NCBI GenBank assembly: GCA_002490465.1
Contig: DKUB01000033.1
Coordinates: forward strand, 79,786-143,785
Source: Lachnoclostridium sp. UBA7215
GTDB taxonomy: Bacteria > Bacillota > Clostridia > Lachnospirales > Lachnospiraceae
Direction: 5' to 3'
DNA: 64,000 nt
Shown piece after piece: positions 59,731 through 64,000 of this stretch (the stretch's first letter is position 1; each line of letters starts with the position of its first letter). Position numbers and translations under genes: made by a program. The notes beneath the pieces were generated by a model. That model was not told the origin of the DNA and searched no databases. It saw only the letters and a program-made list of their open reading frames with translations.

Positions 59731-60264
59731 TCAATGATTATTGAATTTTTTTTCATAATTATCAATACACTGTTCAATAACCGCAATTGCTTCTACCGGA
59801 CCGCCGAACTCTTTCACTGCTGTCTCTTTATTTTCCAAATCTTTATATATAGTAAAGAAATGACGAATCTCTTCAAATACATGCTTTGGCAGCTGTTCAA
59901 TGTCCGTATAATAATTATATGTCGGATCATTATATGGTATGGCAATAATTTTCTCATCACTGGCACCATTATCCAGCATATACATTACGCCAATTGGATA
60001 GCACCGTACCAGAGACAGCGGCTCTATCTCCTCAGAACAGATCACAAGTACATCCAACGGGTCCCTGTCATCCCCGTATGTTCTTGGAATAAACCCATAA
60101 TTAGCCGGATAGTGCGTTGAAGTATATAAGATACGGTCCAAAATAATAAGTCCCGTCTCCTTATCTAACTCATATTTTTTCTTACTGCCCTTTGATATCT
60201 CAATGGTAGCAATAAAATCGGTAGAAGAAATCCTCTCTTTGCTGATATCATGCCATATATTCAT
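59731..60264 (-). CDS. ppa: Inorganic pyrophosphatase, family I
   Basis: A soluble family I enzyme of 177 residues with catalytic and metal Asp residues in YGDDRDPLDVLVI, PANYGFIPRTYG as conserved N-side motif and DIEQLPKHVFEEI near the end. It hydrolyses pyrophosphate to two phosphates and pulls biosynthetic reactions forward. It comes before the zinc-ribbon gene with a 17-nt gap. Confidence 0.96.
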   Translation of the reverse strand: MNIWHDISKERISSTDFIATIEISKGSKKKYELDKETGLIILDRILYTSTHYPANYGFIPRTYGDDRDPLDVLVICSEEIEPLSLVRCYPIGVMYMLDNGASDEKIIAIPYNDPTYNYYTDIEQLPKHVFEEIRHFFTIYKDLENKETAVKEFGGPVEAIAVIEQCIDNYEKKFNNH

Positions 60265-60288
60265 TTAAGCCTCCCTGCCGGCGCTATC

Positions 60289-61071
60289 TCAGCCCATTCC
60301 AAGCGTTCCAAGCTCCAAATACTTGAGATAGGCACCATAGGTCATAGTTACTGCCTTTTCTCCGGTTCCTACCGAAACAGTAATGCCCTCTAAGTCTTTT
60401 TCCGTCACGGTAGATCCACCTTCTCCTTCCGAGCTTTCTTTTGCGCTCACTTTCACCTTCTTATCAGGAACCGTTACACCATCCTTCATAAACTGCCTAA
60501 TCTTTTTAACATAATTCTGCGTTTCCGTATACGGCGGTACCCCTCCGTACTTCTTCACTGCCCCGCTTCCCGCATTGTAGGCAGCAGCAGCAAGTGTAAA
60601 ATCTCCGTTAAATTTCTTTAAATGTGCTTTTAATAATTTTGCTGATGCCATGATATTCTGCTCTGCATCAAAGGGATCTGTCACACCAAACTCTTTGCAT
60701 TCATCCGGCATCAGCTGCATGATTCCTTTCGCTCCGGCAGAAGATACACACTTTGTATTAAAATCTGACTCTGCTTTTGCTACTGCTACCAGAAAATCAT
60801 AGGAAATATTATATTTTTCAGAAGCTCTTCTAAAAATACTGTCCAGGGATGCAGAACCGCTTCCTGTAATGTCTGCCGTACTATTCGTCTTTTCTGCCTG
60901 ACTGGTCTTTGCCACATCAGTATCAGCAGAAGCCTCTGCTCTTTTCTTTTCTTCCGTCTTTAATATTTTCCGAAAAGGAGTAATCGTTGATTTCACCGCG
61001 GAGGATGTTCTTTCTATATTGCCATTTCCAATATAATAGGCGTGAACCTCACTTATCATCGATGCTGACAT
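60289..61071 (-). CDS. Lytic transglycosylase (SLT domain)
   Basis: A 260-residue protein. Residues about 95-205 form the SLT domain with the catalytic Glu in AVAKAESDFNTKCVSSAGAK, then GIMQLMPDECKEFGV and AAAYNAGSGAVKKYGG. No signal peptide is visible; the first 40 residues are polar and include a basic KILKTEEKKRAEA region, so export is unclear. The C-terminal ~55 residues are an acidic variable tail. It cuts peptidoglycan between MurNAc and GlcNAc. AAGGAG lies 7 nt before the ATG. Such forms without a signal peptide are usual in Lachnospiraceae. Confidence 0.9.
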   Translation of the reverse strand: MSASMISEVHAYYIGNGNIERTSSAVKSTITPFRKILKTEEKKRAEASADTDVAKTSQAEKTNSTADITGSGSASLDSIFRRASEKYNISYDFLVAVAKAESDFNTKCVSSAGAKGIMQLMPDECKEFGVTDPFDAEQNIMASAKLLKAHLKKFNGDFTLAAAAYNAGSGAVKKYGGVPPYTETQNYVKKIRQFMKDGVTVPDKKVKVSAKESSEGEGGSTVTEKDLEGITVSVGTGEKAVTMTYGAYLKYLELGTLGMG

Positions 61072-61181
61072 CCGAATTCTCCTTCCAAAACTTTATCATA
61101 CGACCCTTAGCCGCGTCCTTAATTATAACAAATCCACATAAAAAAGTCAAACACGCGACAACGATAAAACAAAGCCAAAGA

Positions 61182-62087
61182 CTATGCCAGATTATTATTT
61201 ACATTTATCGGCCGTCTATCCGCTCTTTTCCCAAAAAATTTAATCAAAACACCAACAACAGCAATACTAACCACACTGATAAGCAGCTGAATGCCCACCG
61301 GCACTTCAAACCCAACCTTTTCCAGCGCCGATTCATATCCCGTAATTATATAAGAACTCATATTAAACAGAGCATGCAGCAGGTAACAGCCCCATAGTGT
61401 TTCTGTCTTTTCAAATATGTAGGCAAGGACAAGACCAAAAACTGCTGCATATATACCCTGCACAAGATTCAGGTGAAATACGCCAAACAAAACTGCTGAA
61501 ATTATCCCGGAAGGCCAGAACGAAAAGGCCCTGCGAAGCTTTCCAAATATCATACCACGAAATAAAAGCTCTTCTACCAGAGGACCAAATACCACTACAG
61601 AAAATATCATAAGAATGGGATTTGCCGCATCTATATCGAGATTTTGAATAAGGTCCTGGTAATCCGCAAACACTCCAGGCAGAAGCATAAATACCAAAAG
61701 CAGAAGCAGGTTCACTGCATATTGGCCAAAAAAGGCTATTCCGGCCATACTGATTATATTTTTAGGTTGAAACGCTTTTTTGTAATCCGGGCGGTAGGCA
61801 TACTTCTTTTCCCTGAAGTAATACCATAAACCGAAACCAACAAACATAATCAGCTCCTGAATAAAACTTAATACCATCATAGGCGTTCCACCCTGCAAAT
61901 ATTGTAAAACCTCGTTAGCAAACGAATCATACTTCTGCATGGCATCTATCTGTATCACGCCAATACGCAGACCAATCATCACAATTACAAATCCAAGGCC
62001 AAACGAAATTGTAAATACAATTGCAAATGCAATCACCATATAAAGACATGTCCATCCTATTGCTTTCCATTTTTCTTTCATCTTCAC
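61182..62087 (-). CDS. CPBP-family intramembrane metalloprotease
   Basis: A 301-residue membrane protein with about eight hydrophobic helices. The Abi/CPBP motifs are GPLVEELLFRGMIFGKLR (EExxxR motif) and VFHLNLVQGIYA (second motif His), plus a later HALFN. These residues form the catalytic site of Rce1-like proteases. It is likely to act on membrane peptides, bacteriocins or lantibiotic immunity, but the substrate is unknown. The start could be GTG 62087 or ATG 62081. Confidence 0.9.
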   Translation of the reverse strand: MKMKEKWKAIGWTCLYMVIAFAIVFTISFGLGFVIVMIGLRIGVIQIDAMQKYDSFANEVLQYLQGGTPMMVLSFIQELIMFVGFGLWYYFREKKYAYRPDYKKAFQPKNIISMAGIAFFGQYAVNLLLLLVFMLLPGVFADYQDLIQNLDIDAANPILMIFSVVVFGPLVEELLFRGMIFGKLRRAFSFWPSGIISAVLFGVFHLNLVQGIYAAVFGLVLAYIFEKTETLWGCYLLHALFNMSSYIITGYESALEKVGFEVPVGIQLLISVVSIAVVGVLIKFFGKRADRRPINVNNNLA

Positions 62088-62150
62088 TTCATCCTTCCCA
62101 AGCTCTTATTATGTATTGTATCACTTGAACCCCGCATGGTCAATTTGCAG

Positions 62151-62179
62151 TTGCAGATTATTTATAAAAATGATACTAT
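62151..62179 (+). promoter_or_regulatory. Promoter of argH
   Basis: TTGCAG (62151-62156) and TACTAT (62174-62179) are 17 bp apart, 51 nt before the argH start. The leader holds a small GTCG...CGAC hairpin. I see no ArgR box or T-box. Confidence 0.55.
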
Positions 62180-62229
62180 ATCCACATTAAGATTACGTCG
62201 TTTACCTGACGACAGAACGGAGGAATACC

Positions 62230-63606
62230 ATGAAACTTTGGGGAGGACGATTTACAAGAGAACTCAATCAGCTGGCACATAACTTTAACGCCTCTATCTC
62301 TTTTGACCAGAAATTTTATAAACAGGATATCCGCGGCAGCATTGCCCATGTAACTATGTTAGCAAAACAGGGGATTCTCACCGGGGATGAGAAAGAAAAA
62401 ATTATTGATGGACTGCAGGGTATTCTCAATGACATTGAAAACGGTACACTGCAAATCACAACAGAACATGAAGATATTCACAGTTTTGTAGAGACCCACC
62501 TGATTGCCCGTATTGGCGAAACCGGGAAAAAACTGCATACCGGGCGAAGCCGCAACGACCAGGTAGCTCTGGACATGAAACTCTATACCCGTGATGAAAT
62601 ACAGGAAACCAGTGATTTGCTCAAAGAACTGATGAGTGTACTTCACCGCATTATGTCTGAAAACACAGAAACTTACATGCCTGGCTTTACGCATATGCAA
62701 AAAGCACAGCCGGTTACGCTGGCCCATCATCTGGGCGCTTATTTTGAAATGTTTCGCAGAGACCGCAGCCGTCTGCACGATATTTACACCCGCATGAATT
62801 ACTGTCCGCTCGGCGCAGGCGCCCTCGCTGGCACCACATATCCACTGGACCGGGAGTACAGCGCCAGCTTACTGGAATTTGAAGGGCCGACACGAAACAG
62901 CATGGATTCCGTGTCAGACAGAGATTACCTGATTGAACTTTTAAGCGCACTCTCCACCATCATGATGCACCTGAGCCGCTTCTGCGAAGAAATTATTACC
63001 TGGAACTCCAATGAATACCGCTTTGTAGAAATTGACGACTCCTATTCTACCGGTTCGAGCATTATGCCGCAAAAGAAAAATCCGGATATTGCAGAGCTCA
63101 TCCGCGGAAAGACCGGCCGCGTCTATGGCGCACTCATCTCCCTTCTCACCACTATGAAAGGGATTCCGCTCGCATATAATAAAGATATGCAGGAGGACAA
63201 GGAACTCACCTTTGATGCCATTGACACGACAAAGGGCTGTATTGCCCTTTTTACTGGAATGATAGACACCATCACCTTCCACAAAACTGTTATGGAAAAC
63301 AGTGCAAAAAACGGATTTACAAATGCTACGGATGCTGCGGATTATCTTGTCAACCACGGCGTTGCTTTCCGTGATGCCCACGGAATCATCGGACAGCTTG
63401 TTTTGCTCTGTATTGAAAAAAATATTTCCTTAGACGAACTTCCTCTGGAGGAATACAAAAAAATATCTCCCGTCTTTGAAGAGGATATTTATGAGGCAAT
63501 TTCCATGCAGACTTGTGTAAAGCAGCGCAATATAACAGGCGCGCCCGGACAGGAGGCCATGAAACAGGTAATTGCGGCCAATGAGGAGTATCTGAAACAC
63601 AGTTGA
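62230..63606 (+). CDS. argH: Argininosuccinate lyase
   Basis: ASL of 458 residues, the last step of arginine synthesis. LWGGRFTRELN is the N-terminal substrate site, DIHSFVETHL and HTGRSRNDQVALDMKL belong to the active site, GFTHMQKAQPVTLAHHL has the catalytic His, and SSIMPQKKNPDIAELIRGK is the fumarase/ASL signature with the catalytic Ser. ACGGAGG lies 7 nt before the ATG. It stands alone with its own terminator; argF is 23 kb away and argG is not in the window. Confidence 0.97.
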   Translation: MKLWGGRFTRELNQLAHNFNASISFDQKFYKQDIRGSIAHVTMLAKQGILTGDEKEKIIDGLQGILNDIENGTLQITTEHEDIHSFVETHLIARIGETGKKLHTGRSRNDQVALDMKLYTRDEIQETSDLLKELMSVLHRIMSENTETYMPGFTHMQKAQPVTLAHHLGAYFEMFRRDRSRLHDIYTRMNYCPLGAGALAGTTYPLDREYSASLLEFEGPTRNSMDSVSDRDYLIELLSALSTIMMHLSRFCEEIITWNSNEYRFVEIDDSYSTGSSIMPQKKNPDIAELIRGKTGRVYGALISLLTTMKGIPLAYNKDMQEDKELTFDAIDTTKGCIALFTGMIDTITFHKTVMENSAKNGFTNATDAADYLVNHGVAFRDAHGIIGQLVLLCIEKNISLDELPLEEYKKISPVFEEDIYEAISMQTCVKQRNITGAPGQEAMKQVIAANEEYLKHS

Positions 63607-63634
63607 GATTTCAAAATGACATTTGAAAATTATG

Positions 63635-63664
63635 GAAGCCCCTGTGCTTTAGGGGCTTCTCATC
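63635..63664 (+). terminator. Terminator of argH
   Basis: GAAGCCCC-N9-GGGGCTTC is a perfect 8-bp GC-rich stem, followed by TCATCATT. The T-tract is weak. It lies 29 nt after the argH stop and 14 nt before the convergent XRE gene stop. Confidence 0.65.
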
Positions 63665-63677
63665 ATTATCATATTTT

Positions 63678-63920
63678 CTACCCTGCTCCTTTTCCTTCCA
63701 TCACCAGGATGTCATCAATATGTACCTGAAATACCTCTGCCAGAATAAGCAGATTATCTACTGTCGGAAGTACTGCTCCCCGCTGCCATTTATAAATGGC
63801 CTGAGGTGTGGCAAATCCGAATATCTTCTGTAAATCCCTTACACTCAACCCACTCTTTTCTCTCAGACGCATTATGTTTTTCCCTGTTGCCTCCATGTTA
63901 ATTACCGGATTGTTCTGCAT
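63678..63920 (-). CDS. Small XRE-family transcriptional regulator
   Basis: An 80-residue protein with a helix-turn-helix at about residues 12-65 (MRLREKSGLSVRDLQKIFGF and ATPQAIYKWQRGAVLPTVDN). No effector domain. AAAGGGGG lies 9 nt before the ATG at 63920; the GTG one codon earlier is a possible start. It is convergent with argH and the last gene in the window; the remaining 80 bases to the edge show no gene. Confidence 0.85.
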   Translation of the reverse strand: MQNNPVINMEATGKNIMRLREKSGLSVRDLQKIFGFATPQAIYKWQRGAVLPTVDNLLILAEVFQVHIDDILVMEGKGAG

Positions 63921-64000
63921 CACTCATTCCCCCTTTGCTGCTTTACCCTTTTCCCTCTTGTAACTGACCAGCTTTGAGTTAAATACCCCGCAGCAAGCTA

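Noticed and set aside
62088..62229. T-box or ArgR site before argH
   Set aside because: No T-box sequence and no TNTGAAT/ATTCANA pair; only a standard promoter was found.
1..64000. tRNA, rRNA and known riboswitches
   Set aside because: No clover-leaf, 16S/23S/5S segment or familiar riboswitch core was seen on reading; a dedicated RNA search was not possible.

Overview
The window reads as a chromosomal segment of a Gram-positive, low-to-mid GC anaerobe of the class Clostridia, most likely a Lachnospiraceae gut bacterium. This is inferred from gene content and order, not from a database search: the rho-rpmE-DUF1385-prmC-prfA cluster, type III pantothenate kinase, DUF4364 and DUF6145-like genes, hybrid kinases with HPt tails, a lipoprotein GH10 xylanase, a GH36 alpha-galactosidase and strong AGGAGG-type ribosome binding sites. 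No rRNA, tRNA, CRISPR array, insertion sequence, transposase or integrase was recognised.

Layout. 1-6.06 kb: an ABC exporter pair (one gene cut by the window edge), an aldo/keto reductase divergent from a MerR regulator across a canonical MerR-type promoter, an FMN reductase and a low-molecular-weight tyrosine phosphatase. 6.06-13.38 kb: an accessory island of mostly unrecognised genes, holding an XRE repressor with operator pair, a three-gene operon (134-aa protein, DUF6508 fused to an endonuclease III-like glycosylase, PD-(D/E)XK nuclease) and a Fic protein with five operator boxes. Both island edges carry related AACGAT repeats. 13.4-29.5 kb: secreted xylanase and two-repeat protein, two chemoreceptors, an ABC exporter, CstA, a DUF2798 protein, an ECF sigma/RsgI-like anti-sigma pair with a secreted protein, and an AraC regulator. 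29.5-38.8 kb: a minus-strand run from citrate synthase through DUF6145-like, coaX, dusB, a hybrid kinase, a response regulator, a GDPD phosphodiesterase and an HdeD protein to alpha-galactosidase. 38.8-45.1 kb: argF, SPFH and NfeD proteins, an RNA methyltransferase, KtrA/KtrB-type potassium uptake and a HAD phosphatase. 45.3-50.3 kb: a partner-switching module (STAS protein, RsbW-like ATPase, hybrid kinase, REC protein, RsbU-like phosphatase). 50.4-57.4 kb: prfA, prmC, DUF1385, rpmE, rho and a UDPGP-family uridylyltransferase. 57.5-64 kb: malic enzyme, DUF4364, zinc-ribbon protein, pyrophosphatase, lytic transglycosylase, CPBP protease, argH and a small XRE regulator.

How it fits together. 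Much of the window is signalling: two related hybrid-kinase/REC pairs, one inside a partner-switching module, two chemoreceptors, an ECF sigma system and several one-component regulators. Housekeeping genes (translation termination, Rho, CoA, arginine, citrate, pyrophosphate) sit between them. The best candidate for something undescribed is the glycosylase plus nuclease operon at 9.6-11.6 kb, which could act as an anti-phage or base-surveillance system. Second are the partner-switching module with no sigma factor and the near-identical 32-bp promoter blocks on both sides of it.
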